Source of the DNA: Streptomyces tibetensis | GTDB lineage: Bacteria > Actinomycetota > Actinomycetes > Streptomycetales > Streptomycetaceae | DNA: 64,000 nt | Direction of reading: 5' to 3' | Assembly (NCBI RefSeq): GCF_007655005.1 | Contig: NZ_SZVW01000003.1 | Location: 186,001 to 250,000, forward strand | In this document: piece after piece, positions 17,980 through 26,490 of the stretch | How the letters are laid out: each line of letters starts with the position of its first letter | Numbering within the stretch: the first letter of the stretch is position 1 | Made by a program: the position numbers and the translations under genes | The notes under the pieces: model-generated | Told to the model about the DNA's origin: nothing | The model's database searches: none | What the model saw: the letters and a program-made list of their open reading frames with translations, nothing else

Positions 17980-19623
17980 ATGGTGAGTGTTCAATCCCCG
18001 CCCGGTCGTCGTGAACTCCCCTACGCGCGCGTGCTGTTGCTCCCGGCCATAGTCATGGCCGCGGCAACCGGAGCCGCCGTCGCGCTGGTGACGGAGCCGG
18101 CCCGGGGCGCCGTCGGCTGGTGCGGCGGCATCGCCACCGCGCTGGTGCTCGCGACGGCGGCCGAGGCGGTGCGCCGCGGCCGTGCGCTGCGCAACCAGCG
18201 TGCCGAGCACGCCCGGTACAGCGCACACCTGGAACAGCGGATCGCGGCCCACGAGAACGAGCTGGTCCGCTTCTCGAGGGAGATCATCCCCGCCGCGCTC
18301 GACCTGCTGCGGACCGGAGAATCCCCCAGGGAGGTGATCCGCAAGCTCGGTCTCGCCGACCCGGCGTTCCGTGACCTGCCGGAACCGCAGGCGGAGACGC
18401 TGCTGAGGGTGCTCAAGATCGTCGACTACGAAGTGACGATGCGCGACGCCGCCGCGCGCTCCTTCGTCAGTGTCGCCCGCCGCGTCCAGGCGATCATCCA
18501 CCAGCAGGCCGAAGAACTCCGGGAGATGGAGGAGGACCACGGCCGCAACCCCGAGGTCTTCGACGACCTCCTGCGCATCGACCACGGCAACGCCCTGATC
18601 GGCCGCCTGGCCGACTCCGTCTCCGTCCTCGGCGGCGGCCGCCCCGGACGGCAGTGGCCCGCTCCGGTGTCCCTGTACAGCACCCTGCGCGGCGCCATGT
18701 CCCGCATCCTGGAGTACCGCCGCATCCAGCTGTCCTCCATCGCGAAGATCAGCGTCAAGGGCATCTACGTCGAGCCGGTCATCCACGCCGCCGCCGAGCT
18801 CCTCGACAACGCCACGCGCTACTCGCCGCCGCAGACCAAGGTGCACGTCACCGCCACCGAGGTGCAGACCGGCGTCTGCATCGAGATCGAGGACGGCGGT
18901 GTCAACCTCAACGAGGAGGCACGCGCCCGCATCGAGGGCATGCTGGAGGCCGCCAAGGCGGGCGTGGACCTCCAGGACATCGGCGAGCACCCGCGCCTCG
19001 GCCTCGCGGTCGTGGGCCGTCTGTGCACGGCGTACAACATGCAGGTCTCGCTGCGCGCCTCCGCGTACGGCGGCGTCCGCGCCATCCTCATCGTGCCGAG
19101 CGAGATGGTCACCCACGAGCCCGGCGTCGGACTCGCCCACGGCATCGGTGCCACCGGCATCCCGATGACGGTCGGCATCCCCGAGGGCCCCAAGCGCGCG
19201 CCCAAGCGGCGCCGCCCCACCAGCCCGAAGATCCCCGCCACGGTCTCCCTGGAGGACGACGACGTCCCCGAGGTCACCGAGTGGACCGCGAACGGCCTGC
19301 CGCAGCGCCGCAGCAAGGTGAAGATGCCGCTCGCCGAGCGCCTCGCCCAGCAGGCCGCCAACGAGAAGGCGGACCGGGAAGCGGCCGAACGGGGCGAGTA
19401 CAACCCCTGGGCGGCCACGCAGGAGCCCGAGACCAAGCCCTTGCGCGACATGTCGGCGCCCGACGCCCCCGGCAAGGGCCTGGAGGCCTTCTGGGAGGGG
19501 CTCAAGCAGGGCATCGAGCCCGGCACCCACCCGACCGACTTCATCCGGAACCCGCACAAGTACCTGCACCTGATCAACGACCCGGCCCCGACCGAGGCCG
19601 ACGACGAGGGGGACCTCAAGTGA
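17980..19623 (+). CDS. rarA: Conservon sensor-like histidine kinase ATPase (CvnA)
   Basis: A 547-residue membrane protein with two N-terminal hydrophobic segments (about residues 14-35 and 45-60), a long helical region, and an HATPase domain. The N-box AAELLDNATRYSPP lies near residue 269 and a G-box LGLAVVGRL follows. No typical H-box with a phosphorylatable His was seen, as in other conservon CvnA proteins. The C-terminal 170 residues are basic/acidic and disordered. It heads a five-gene operon with GTGA/ATGA couplings. By order it matches cvn9/rar of S. coelicolor, whose products form a membrane G-protein-like complex affecting aerial growth. ATG 17980 or the adjacent GTG is the start. Confidence 0.9.
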   Translation: MVSVQSPPGRRELPYARVLLLPAIVMAAATGAAVALVTEPARGAVGWCGGIATALVLATAAEAVRRGRALRNQRAEHARYSAHLEQRIAAHENELVRFSREIIPAALDLLRTGESPREVIRKLGLADPAFRDLPEPQAETLLRVLKIVDYEVTMRDAAARSFVSVARRVQAIIHQQAEELREMEEDHGRNPEVFDDLLRIDHGNALIGRLADSVSVLGGGRPGRQWPAPVSLYSTLRGAMSRILEYRRIQLSSIAKISVKGIYVEPVIHAAAELLDNATRYSPPQTKVHVTATEVQTGVCIEIEDGGVNLNEEARARIEGMLEAAKAGVDLQDIGEHPRLGLAVVGRLCTAYNMQVSLRASAYGGVRAILIVPSEMVTHEPGVGLAHGIGATGIPMTVGIPEGPKRAPKRRRPTSPKIPATVSLEDDDVPEVTEWTANGLPQRRSKVKMPLAERLAQQAANEKADREAAERGEYNPWAATQEPETKPLRDMSAPDAPGKGLEAFWEGLKQGIEPGTHPTDFIRNPHKYLHLINDPAPTEADDEGDLK

Positions 19624-20027
19624 TCCAGCAGCGAGGCAACTTCGACTGGATGCTCAAGCAACTCGCCGACGGCGTGCCGGGCATCGAGATGATCGTGGTG
19701 CTCTCGGCCGACGGTCTGCGCATCGCCCGCTACGGCGGCGAGCCGGACGCGGCCGACCGGGTCGCCGCGGCCTGCGCCGGCCTGCAGTCCCTCGCGGGCA
19801 GCGTGTGTCAGGAACTCACCGTGGGCGACGGCGAGATGAAGCTCGTCATGATCGAGATCGACCAGGGTTACTTCTACCTCATGGACGCCGGTGCCAACGC
19901 CTTCCTCGCGGTGCTCTCCGACGTCCGGTGCGAACCCGGCCGGATGAGCGCCATGATGCGCGACCTGGTCGTCCGGATCGGTGGCCATCTCACCAGTCCG
20001 CCCCGGCGGAACGGGCAGATCGTATGA
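19620..20027 (+). CDS. rarB: Conservon roadblock/LC7 protein (CvnB)
   Basis: A 135-residue roadblock/LC7-fold protein. In this family such proteins act on small GTPases, like MglB acting on MglA. GNFDWMLKQLADGVPGIEMIVVLSADGL is the typical N terminus. The GTG overlaps the rarA stop (GTGA at 19620), and its own stop overlaps the next ATG. The family context predicts interaction with the GTPase encoded at 20403. Confidence 0.93.
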   Translation: MIQQRGNFDWMLKQLADGVPGIEMIVVLSADGLRIARYGGEPDAADRVAAACAGLQSLAGSVCQELTVGDGEMKLVMIEIDQGYFYLMDAGANAFLAVLSDVRCEPGRMSAMMRDLVVRIGGHLTSPPRRNGQIV

Positions 20028-20422
20028 CGCCTCCGCAACGCCAGAGGCGCGACCTCGTCCCGGAGCCGCCCACGCCCCAGGCGGGCGAGGACAAACCCGG
20101 GAACCCGGAGCGGATGTACGTGGTGGCCGGCCCGGACGGTGAACGGGCCGAGCTCGACCTGGTGACGTTGATCGTGGCGCGTGCCACGGACCCGCCGCCC
20201 TCCGCCTCTCCCGAGCAGGCGGCGCTGCTCCGGCTCTGCGCCGCCCCCCTGTCCGTGGCCGAGCTGTCGGCCTACCTCCACCTGCCGTTCAGCGCGATGG
20301 GCGTACTGCTCACCGAGCTGCTGACGGCGGATCTGGTACAGGCGCGCGCCCCGATCGTCCGCAAGGCGCGCTCCGACCGTTCCCTCCTCGAAGCGGTGAT
20401 GAATGGACTTCAACGGCTCTGA
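20024..20422 (+). CDS. rarC: Conservon DUF742 protein (CvnC)
   Basis: A 132-residue DUF742 protein. MYVVAGPDGERAELDLVTLI begins the domain, and the second half (PLSVAELSAYLHLPFSAMGVLLTELLTADLV) looks like a winged helix. It is the third gene of the conservon. It overlaps the stop of rarB by ATGA and runs 20 bases into rarD. The molecular role is unknown beyond membership of the complex. Confidence 0.93.
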   Translation: MTPPQRQRRDLVPEPPTPQAGEDKPGNPERMYVVAGPDGERAELDLVTLIVARATDPPPSASPEQAALLRLCAAPLSVAELSAYLHLPFSAMGVLLTELLTADLVQARAPIVRKARSDRSLLEAVMNGLQRL

Positions 20423-21023
20423 CACCATCCCGGGCCCCCGGGCCGAGGACCAGCTGCCCCACACGGCACAGGCCGCGGCCAAGATCGTGATCGTGGGTGG
20501 CTTCGGCGTCGGCAAGACGACCATGGTCGGCTCGGTCAGCGAGATCACACCGCTGACCACCGAGGAGACCATGACGCAGGCCGGCATCGGTGTCGACGAC
20601 AACTTCGGCTCCGCGTCCAAGACGGCCACCACCGTCGCCATGGACTTCGGCCGGATCAGCATCACCGACCAGCTCGTGCTGTACCTCTTCGGCACGCCCG
20701 GCCAGCAGCGCTTCTGGTTCCTGTGGAACGGCCTGTTCGAGGGCGCGCTCGGCGCGGTGGTGCTGGTCGACACCCGGCGGCTGGAGGTCAGCTTCGACGT
20801 CATGGGGCGCCTGGAGGAACGCGGCGTACCGTTCGTGGTCGCCATCAACTCCTTCCCCGACGCCCCCCGTTACGCCATCGAGGAGCTGCGCACCGCCCTC
20901 GACCTCACGCCGGACATCCCGATCATGGAGTGCGACGCGCGGCGCCGGGCCTCCAGCCGCGACGTGCTGATGACCCTCATGCGCTTCCTGCACTCGCTCG
21001 CCATGACGGGCTCCCGCGCCTGA
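20403..21023 (+). CDS. rarD: Conservon Ras/MglA-like small GTPase (CvnD)
   Basis: A 206-residue GTPase. The P-loop GGFGVGKTT lies at residues 32-40, the FGTPGQQRFWFLW segment is the switch II region with the DxxG position replaced by GTPGQ, and AINSF is the base-recognition motif in place of NKxD. This atypical G4/G1 pattern is usual for conservon ATP/GTP-binding proteins. The ATG lies inside rarC, so translation is coupled. The expected regulator is the roadblock protein encoded at 19620. Confidence 0.94.
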   Translation: MDFNGSDTIPGPRAEDQLPHTAQAAAKIVIVGGFGVGKTTMVGSVSEITPLTTEETMTQAGIGVDDNFGSASKTATTVAMDFGRISITDQLVLYLFGTPGQQRFWFLWNGLFEGALGAVVLVDTRRLEVSFDVMGRLEERGVPFVVAINSFPDAPRYAIEELRTALDLTPDIPIMECDARRRASSRDVLMTLMRFLHSLAMTGSRA

Positions 21024-21091
21024 CCCGTGTCACCCATTGCCACACCTTCCCCCCAGACCCCTGGAACCACCTCAGTTTCGGAGCGATCACT

Positions 21092-22621
21092 GTGACGCCT
21101 GAATCCCACGCCCCGACCAGCACGGACGACCTCCCGACCGGCCCGCCCCCCGGCTGCCCCGCGCACGGCCTCGGGCCCGGGGGACTGCACCGACTGCACG
21201 AGGCGGAGGACCTGGGAGCGCTGTACGAGCAACTGCGGGACCAGCACGGTCCCGTGGCGCCCGTGCTGCTCCACGACGACGTGCCGATGTGGATCGTCCT
21301 CGGCCACGGCGAGAACCTGCACATGGTGCGCTCGCCCTCGCAGTTCTGCCGGGACAGCCGTATCTGGACCCCGCTCAGGGAGGGCCTCGTCAAGCCCGAC
21401 CACCCGCTGATGCCGCACATCGCCTGGCAGCCCATCGCCTCGCACGCCGAGGGCGACGAGCACAAGCGGCTGCGCGGCGCGGTCATGGGAGCCATCTCCA
21501 CCATCGACTTCCGCAGCCTGCGCCGCTACATCAACCGCAGCACGCAGGTGATCGTCAACCGGTTCTGCGAGGCGGGTGAGGCGGACCTCGTCGGCCAGTT
21601 CACCGAGCACCTGCCGATGGCGGTGATGTGCGAGATCCTCGGCATGCCCGACGAGTACAGCGACCGGCTCGTCGAGGCGGCCCGCGACGCCCTCAAGGGC
21701 ACCGACACCTCGCTCGCCAGCCACTCCTTCGTCATGGACGCCCTGAGCCGGCTCACCGCCATCCGCCGAGCCCGGCCGGAGGAGGATCTCGCAAGCTACC
21801 TGATCACGCACCCGGCCCGGCTGAGCGACGACGAGGTCCGCGAGCACCTGCGCCTGGTGCTCTTCGCCGCCTACGAGGCCACCACCAACCTGCTGTCCAA
21901 CGTGCTGCTCACGGTGCTGATCGACCCGCGTTTCCGGGCCCAGCTCAACGGCGGCCAGATGACGGTGCCGGAGGCGGTGGAACAGTCCCTGTGGAACGAG
22001 CCGCCGTTCAGCACGGTCTTCGCGTACTTCGCCAAGCAGGAGACCGAGCTGGGCGGGCAGCGCATCCGCCGAGGTGACGGACTGCTCTTCGCGCCGCTGC
22101 CGGCCAACGTAGACCCGCGGGTGCGGCCGGACCTGAAGGCCAGCATGCAGGGCAACCGTTCCCACCTCGCCTTCGGCGGCGGCCCGCACGAGTGCCCAGG
22201 GCAGGACATCGGCCGCTCCATCGCCGACGTGGGCGTCGACGCGCTGCTGATGCGGCTGCCGGACGTCGAACTCGACTGCGACAAGGAGGAGCTGCGCTGG
22301 ACGGCGTCCATCGCGTCCCGGCACCTGGTGGAACTGCCGGTGCAGTTCGCGCCCAGGCCGCCGCAGGACGTGCAGGAGGTGCCGAACCACAAGCCGGTCG
22401 CCGCGCAGCGCTCGGACTGGCAGATCGGCATCACGCAGCCGCAGGTCGGCGCACCGGGCGTGGCGCAGTCGCAGCCGGTCGCCGCGCAGCCCCAGCCGGC
22501 CCAGGTGCAGCCCCAGCCTCAGCCCCAGCCGGTGCCCGTTCCTGTGCAGCCGACCGTCGCGGAAGCACCCCGCCGCCGGGGCGTCTGGCAGCGGTTGCTG
22601 AGCTGGTGGCGCGGCTACTGA
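21092..22621 (+). CDS. rarE: Cytochrome P450 of CYP157 type lacking EXXR (CvnE)
   Basis: A 509-residue P450. FGGGPHECPGQ is the heme loop, with Cys368 as thiolate ligand. LVLFAAYEATTN is the I-helix. The K-helix has EQSLW at residues 297-301 instead of EXXR, the hallmark of the CYP157 family. An unusual 120-residue tail is rich in Gln and Pro (PQPAQVQPQPQPQPVP) and ends in the amphipathic WQRLLSWWRGY, which could anchor it to a membrane or partner. The GTG at 21092 follows GGAGCGATC. The gene overlaps the convergent pseudouridine synthase by 7 bases. Redox substrate unknown. Confidence 0.93.
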   Translation: MTPESHAPTSTDDLPTGPPPGCPAHGLGPGGLHRLHEAEDLGALYEQLRDQHGPVAPVLLHDDVPMWIVLGHGENLHMVRSPSQFCRDSRIWTPLREGLVKPDHPLMPHIAWQPIASHAEGDEHKRLRGAVMGAISTIDFRSLRRYINRSTQVIVNRFCEAGEADLVGQFTEHLPMAVMCEILGMPDEYSDRLVEAARDALKGTDTSLASHSFVMDALSRLTAIRRARPEEDLASYLITHPARLSDDEVREHLRLVLFAAYEATTNLLSNVLLTVLIDPRFRAQLNGGQMTVPEAVEQSLWNEPPFSTVFAYFAKQETELGGQRIRRGDGLLFAPLPANVDPRVRPDLKASMQGNRSHLAFGGGPHECPGQDIGRSIADVGVDALLMRLPDVELDCDKEELRWTASIASRHLVELPVQFAPRPPQDVQEVPNHKPVAAQRSDWQIGITQPQVGAPGVAQSQPVAAQPQPAQVQPQPQPQPVPVPVQPTVAEAPRRRGVWQRLLSWWRGY

Positions 22622-23619
22622 CCGTCTGACGGGCCGTCGTACGACCCGGCGGCCCACCGGTCGTACGACGTCCAGGCCGCGAGCGTCCGGCCGCTGCGGA
22701 ACCGGTGCTCCTCGCCCGTGACCGGGTCGGTGAACTCCAGCGACCGCGCCAGCAGTTGCAGCGGCCGGCGGAAGTCGCCGGCCGGCACGGGGGCGGTCAC
22801 CTCCGGGTAGAGCGGGTCGCCGAGGATCGGCACACCCAGCGCGGTCATGTGGACGCGCAGCTGGTGCGTCTGCCCGGTGGCGGGCGCGAGCCGGTACCGG
22901 GCGAGCCCGCCGGGGCCGCCGCCCTGCCCGCCGGGCCGGTCGCGGTGCTCGACGAGCTCGACACGGCTCACGGCGTTGGGCTCGCCCGGGACCTCCCGGG
23001 CGGTGAGCACTCCGCGCTCCTTCACGATCCGGCTGCGAACCGTCCGGGGCAGGACGAGGCCGGCGTCGAAGGGGGCCACGGCCTCGTACTCCTTGCGGAC
23101 CCGGCGGTCACGGAACAGCGTCTGGTACGCGCCGCGTTCCTCGGGGCGCACGGTGAACAGCACCAGCCCCGCCGTGAGCCGGTCCAGCCGGTGCGCGGCG
23201 CTGAGCGCCGGGAGGTCCAGCTCGCGGCGGAGCCGGGCCAGCGCGGTCTCGGCGACATGGCCGCCGCGCGGAGTGGTGGCGAGGAAGTGGGGCTTGTCGG
23301 CCACGACGATGTGCTCGTCCCGGTGCACGACCTTCAGCGGGAAGGGCACCGGCACCTCGTCGGGCAGGTCCCGGTGGAACCACACGAACATCCCGGGCTC
23401 GAAGGGGGCGTCCGCCGCGACGGGCCGTCCGTCCGCCCCGACGATCCGGCCCGCGTCGAACATGCCCTCGACGACTCCGGCGCCCGCCCCCGAGAGCCGC
23501 TCCACGAGATGTTCGCGCACCGTCCCCCAGGTCCCCGTGGCGGGCAGCCGCACCCGCACCGGATCCACGCCGTGGCGCTGCGGCAGGGGAGAGGGCGGGA
23601 TGCGGGTCTTGCGTCTCAT
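22615..23619 (-). CDS. RluA-family RNA pseudouridine synthase
   Basis: A 334-residue enzyme of the RsuA/RluA superfamily. HRLDRLTAGLVLF carries the catalytic Asp, KPHFLATTPRGG is the preceding motif, and ATGQTHQLRVHMTALGVPILGDPLYP is the C-terminal motif of RluA proteins. It isomerises uridine in rRNA or tRNA; the exact target cannot be read. The start lies at the CAT ending at 23619. The stop overlaps rarE by 7 bases in convergent orientation. Confidence 0.94.
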   Translation of the reverse strand: MRRKTRIPPSPLPQRHGVDPVRVRLPATGTWGTVREHLVERLSGAGAGVVEGMFDAGRIVGADGRPVAADAPFEPGMFVWFHRDLPDEVPVPFPLKVVHRDEHIVVADKPHFLATTPRGGHVAETALARLRRELDLPALSAAHRLDRLTAGLVLFTVRPEERGAYQTLFRDRRVRKEYEAVAPFDAGLVLPRTVRSRIVKERGVLTAREVPGEPNAVSRVELVEHRDRPGGQGGGPGGLARYRLAPATGQTHQLRVHMTALGVPILGDPLYPEVTAPVPAGDFRRPLQLLARSLEFTDPVTGEEHRFRSGRTLAAWTSYDRWAAGSYDGPSDGQ

Positions 23620-23699
23620 CGCGGCCCAGCGTACGAGGCCGGGGCGGTGGGGCGGAAAACCACTGGGACCGCCCGGCGGGCGCTTGCCAGGATGTGGGC

Positions 23700-24281
23700 A
23701 TGCCGTTTCTCATCAGCCCTGTCCTGACCGCGGGGGCCCTCGCGTGCCGCCCCCAGCCGACGCTCCCCGCCGACGGCGGACTCATCCTGCGCCCCTGGCG
23801 GGAGGGGGACGCGCCCGCGGTGTACGAGGTCTTCCAGGACCCGTTGATGCACCAGTGGCACGCCCGCTCGGCCGACTCCGTGGCGGAGGTGGGTGACTGG
23901 ATCCGCACGTGGCGCCAGGCGTGGGAGGCGGAGCGGGAGGCGCACTGGGCCGTGGCCGACGCGGTGTCCGGCGCGCTGCTGGGCCGGGTGGCGCTCCGCG
24001 AGCTCCGGCTCGACGACGGGACGGCCGAGGTGGCGTACTGGACCGTTCCCGAGGCCCGGGGCCGGGGCGTGGCAGCCCGCGCCACCACCGCTCTCACTCA
24101 CTGGGCCTTCGACGAGAGCGGATTCCACCGCCTGGAGCTCCTGCACGCCGTGCGCAACGAGGCGTCCTGCCGCGTCGCCGCCAGGACCGGCTTCGGCCTG
24201 GAGGGCACCAAGCGCAGTGCGATCATGCAGCCGGACGGATGGCACGACATGCATCTGCACGCCCGGGTACGGGGTGACTGA
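23700..24281 (+). CDS. GNAT N-acetyltransferase, RimJ/RimL-like
   Basis: A 193-residue acetyltransferase. LILRPWREGDAPAVYEVF starts the fold. VAYWTVPEARGRGVAARATTALTHWAF holds the acetyl-CoA-binding pyrophosphate loop, and LELLHAVRNEASCRVAARTGF is the C-terminal motif of RimJ/RimL-type enzymes. It probably acetylates a protein N terminus or a small amine. The ATG at 23700 has only a poor upstream site. The stop codon lies within the first unit of a degenerate tandem repeat (24274-24387). Confidence 0.92.
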   Translation: MPFLISPVLTAGALACRPQPTLPADGGLILRPWREGDAPAVYEVFQDPLMHQWHARSADSVAEVGDWIRTWRQAWEAEREAHWAVADAVSGALLGRVALRELRLDDGTAEVAYWTVPEARGRGVAARATTALTHWAFDESGFHRLELLHAVRNEASCRVAARTGFGLEGTKRSAIMQPDGWHDMHLHARVRGD

Positions 24282-24387
24282 GGCGGCGTCCGGCCGGGGT
24301 GACCGGGGCGTCGTCCGGCGGGGGCTGAGGTGGCCTCGGGCGGTGACCGAGGCGGCGTCCAGCGGGGGGACCGAAGCGGCGTCCGCG
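24274..24387. repeat. Degenerate tandem GTGACYGAGGCGGCGTCC repeats
   Basis: About four to five imperfect units. GTGACTGAGGCGGCGTCCGG at 24274 and GTGACCGAGGCGGCGTCCAG at 24343 match at about 19 of 21 positions, with more diverged units between and after. The tract fills the gap between the convergent acetyltransferase and siderophore-interacting genes. Confidence 0.7.
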
Positions 24388-24407
24388 TCCTGGTGGGCCG
24401 GGCGGCC

Positions 24408-25250
24408 TCAGGCCGCCGACACGCTCTCCTGCTCCGCCTCGATCCGGGCGTTCCACTCGCGCTTCGACGCCTGCCAGCCGTCCTCGTTGTGGCCGCGGCG
24501 CCAGTAACCGGAGATCGAGAGGGCCTCGCGGGGGACCTGGCGCTCGACGCGGAGCAGATGGCGCAGCTGCTTGACGAAGTGCGCCTCGCCGTGGACGAAG
24601 GCGTGCACACGGCCCTCGGGGAACTCCAGGTCCCGCACGGCGGCGACCAGCGCCTCGCCGAGGGGCCGGGCTCCGCGGTGCAGCCAGACGACCTCCACGT
24701 CCGCATCGATCTTCTGCTCCTCCTCGGGGCCGGAGACCTCCACGAAGGCGTACGCCCGGGCGCCGCGCGGCAGCGCCTCCAGAGCGCAGGCGATCGCGGG
24801 CAGCGCGCTCTCGTCCCCCACGAGCAGATGCCAGTCCGCGCCGGGATCGGGTGCGTACGCCCCACCGGGCCCCATGAAGTGCACGGTCTCGCCCGGCTGG
24901 ACGCGCACGGCCCACGGACCGGCCAGGCCCTCGTCACCGTGGATGACGAAGTCCAGCGTCAGCTCGCGGTGCTCGGCGTCCCACTGGCGGACCGTGTAGG
25001 TCCGGGTCACCGGCCACTGTTCGCGCGGCAGCTCGGCCCGCACGCGCTCCAGGTCGAAGGGTTCCGGATAGGTGACGCCCACCGGCGGGAACAGCAGCTT
25101 CACATAGTGGTCGGTGCACGTACCCGCCGCGAAGTCGGCGAGGCCCTCGCCGCCGAGCACCACGCGCTGCATGTGCGGGGTCAGCCGCTCGGTGCGGACG
25201 ACCTGGGCGGAGTGGAGCCTGCGCGGCTGGCGTCCCGGTCGCTCTGCCAT
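24408..25250 (-). CDS. Siderophore-interacting FAD ferric reductase (ViuB-like)
   Basis: A 280-residue FAD-binding protein. RTYTVRQWD is the FAD-binding RxYTxR motif, and FVIHGDEGLAGPWA and LLVGDESALPA complete the SIP fold. GYWRRGHNEDGW is the C-terminal signature. It likely reduces ferric siderophores to release iron in the cytosol. The ATG at 25250 follows GGGAGG by 5 bases; an upstream in-frame ATG at 25271 would abut the operator. A DmdR/IdeR-type iron box lies 23 bases upstream, so repression by iron is expected. Confidence 0.94.
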   Translation of the reverse strand: MAERPGRQPRRLHSAQVVRTERLTPHMQRVVLGGEGLADFAAGTCTDHYVKLLFPPVGVTYPEPFDLERVRAELPREQWPVTRTYTVRQWDAEHRELTLDFVIHGDEGLAGPWAVRVQPGETVHFMGPGGAYAPDPGADWHLLVGDESALPAIACALEALPRGARAYAFVEVSGPEEEQKIDADVEVVWLHRGARPLGEALVAAVRDLEFPEGRVHAFVHGEAHFVKQLRHLLRVERQVPREALSISGYWRRGHNEDGWQASKREWNARIEAEQESVSAA

Positions 25251-25273
25251 GAGGACCTCCCTGTCTCGCATAG

Positions 25274-25292
25274 TTAGGGTTACCTAAGTTAG
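25274..25292 (-). promoter_or_regulatory. Iron box (DmdR1/IdeR-type operator)
   Basis: Read on the minus strand, CTAACTTAGGTAACCCTAA matches 13 of 19 positions of the DtxR/IdeR-family consensus TTAGGTTAGSCTAACCTAA. It sits at the presumed promoter of the siderophore-interacting gene. The local AT content is far above the surroundings. Confidence 0.7.
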
Positions 25293-25364
25293 CACCTTGT
25301 TCTCACTTCACACCTCTCGTGCGGGAAGGTCCCGTCGTTCTCGTACGAACTCTTGAGAAAAGGA

Positions 25365-26294
25365 TCAGGTCGCTAGCGTCGTCAGCAGTCGCTCCAGGGA
25401 CCCGCCCAGTCCCCAGCGGGCCGCCAGCGCCTCCAGGGCCGCCGGGTCGCGCGGTGTGCGCGGCAGCGCCGTGGAGACCTCCGGCAGGGGGACGTCGTCC
25501 GCGACCCGGACCACCTTCGGAGCGACGGCGAGGTACGGACGGGCCTCATCGAGCCGCCTGCGCTGCGTCGGCGTCAGCTTCGACCCACGGTCCTCCACCG
25601 CCGCCATGATCCCGGCCAGGTCCCCGAACTGGGCCAGCAGCTTGGCGGCCGTCTTCTCGCCGATGCCCGGCACGCCCGGCAGGCCGTCGCTGGGGTCGCC
25701 GCGCAGCAGGGCCAGATCCGCGTACCCGCTGCCGTCCACCCCATACTTCTCCCGCAGCACCGCCTCATCGGTGTGCTGCAGCGTGCCCACGCCCTTGAGC
25801 GGGTACAGCACGCGCACCCCGCGGGCGTCGTCCACCAGCTGGTACAGGTCGCGGTCGCCCGTCACGATGTCGACCGGGCCCGTCGCCCGCGCGGAGAAGG
25901 TGCCGATCACGTCGTCCGCCTCGTAGCCCGCGACGCCGACGCGCGCGATGCCCACCGCGTCCAGCACCGCCTCGATCACCGGCACCTGCGGCGACAGGGT
26001 GTCGGGCACCTCCTCCTCGTCCGGGCCGGCCGCGTGCTCCTCGGCGACGCGGTGGGCCTTGTAGGACGGGATGAGCTCCACCCGCCACTGCGGCCGCCAG
26101 TCGGCGTCCATGCACGCCACCAGGAGGTCCGGCCGGTGGTCCTTGACCAGACGGTCGATGAAGTCGAGCAGTCCGCGCACGGCGTTCACCGGCGTGCCGT
26201 CCGGAGCCCGGACCGAGTCCGGGACGCCGAAGTAGGCGCGGAAGTACAGGGAAGCGGTGTCGAGGAGCATCAGTCGTCCGGTCACGCCACGCAT
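25365..26294 (-). CDS. 5'-3' exonuclease (flap-endonuclease-like)
   Basis: A 309-residue stand-alone version of the DNA polymerase I 5'-nuclease domain. LMLLDTASLYFRAYFG starts the fold, GYEADDVIGTF and VTGDRDLYQLVDD carry the metal-binding acidic residues, and GDPSDGLPGVPGIGEKTAAKLL is the H3TH DNA-binding region. It probably processes 5' flaps during repair or replication. Two adjacent ATG codons at 26297 and 26294 compete and no clear Shine-Dalgarno favours one; the second is given. It is divergent from the betaine-type ABC transporter. Confidence 0.92.
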   Translation of the reverse strand: MRGVTGRLMLLDTASLYFRAYFGVPDSVRAPDGTPVNAVRGLLDFIDRLVKDHRPDLLVACMDADWRPQWRVELIPSYKAHRVAEEHAAGPDEEEVPDTLSPQVPVIEAVLDAVGIARVGVAGYEADDVIGTFSARATGPVDIVTGDRDLYQLVDDARGVRVLYPLKGVGTLQHTDEAVLREKYGVDGSGYADLALLRGDPSDGLPGVPGIGEKTAAKLLAQFGDLAGIMAAVEDRGSKLTPTQRRRLDEARPYLAVAPKVVRVADDVPLPEVSTALPRTPRDPAALEALAARWGLGGSLERLLTTLAT

Positions 26295-26327
26295 CATGCC
26301 GTACCGCACCGACAGCCTCTCGACGCA

Positions 26328-26343
26328 GCGCAACGCGTTGCGC
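26328..26343. promoter_or_regulatory. 16-bp perfect palindrome before ABC importer
   Basis: GCGCAACGCGTTGCGC is a perfect palindrome in the gap between the divergent exonuclease and ABC genes. GTTGCGCCCTG recurs at 26338-26348 and 26441-26451, and GTTGCGC also at about 26425. Confidence 0.45.
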
Positions 26344-26490
26344 CCTGCGCGTCCACTGTGAAGCGCCCCACTCTTCCGTTTGCTTTCCGGGATCAGGGGG
26401 AGGTGCCGCCCCGGAGCGAGGCTGGTTGCGCATTTCAACTGTTGCGCCCTGTCCTCGCTCTCTCCTGTTGCCAAGGAAACAGAGGTGCAC

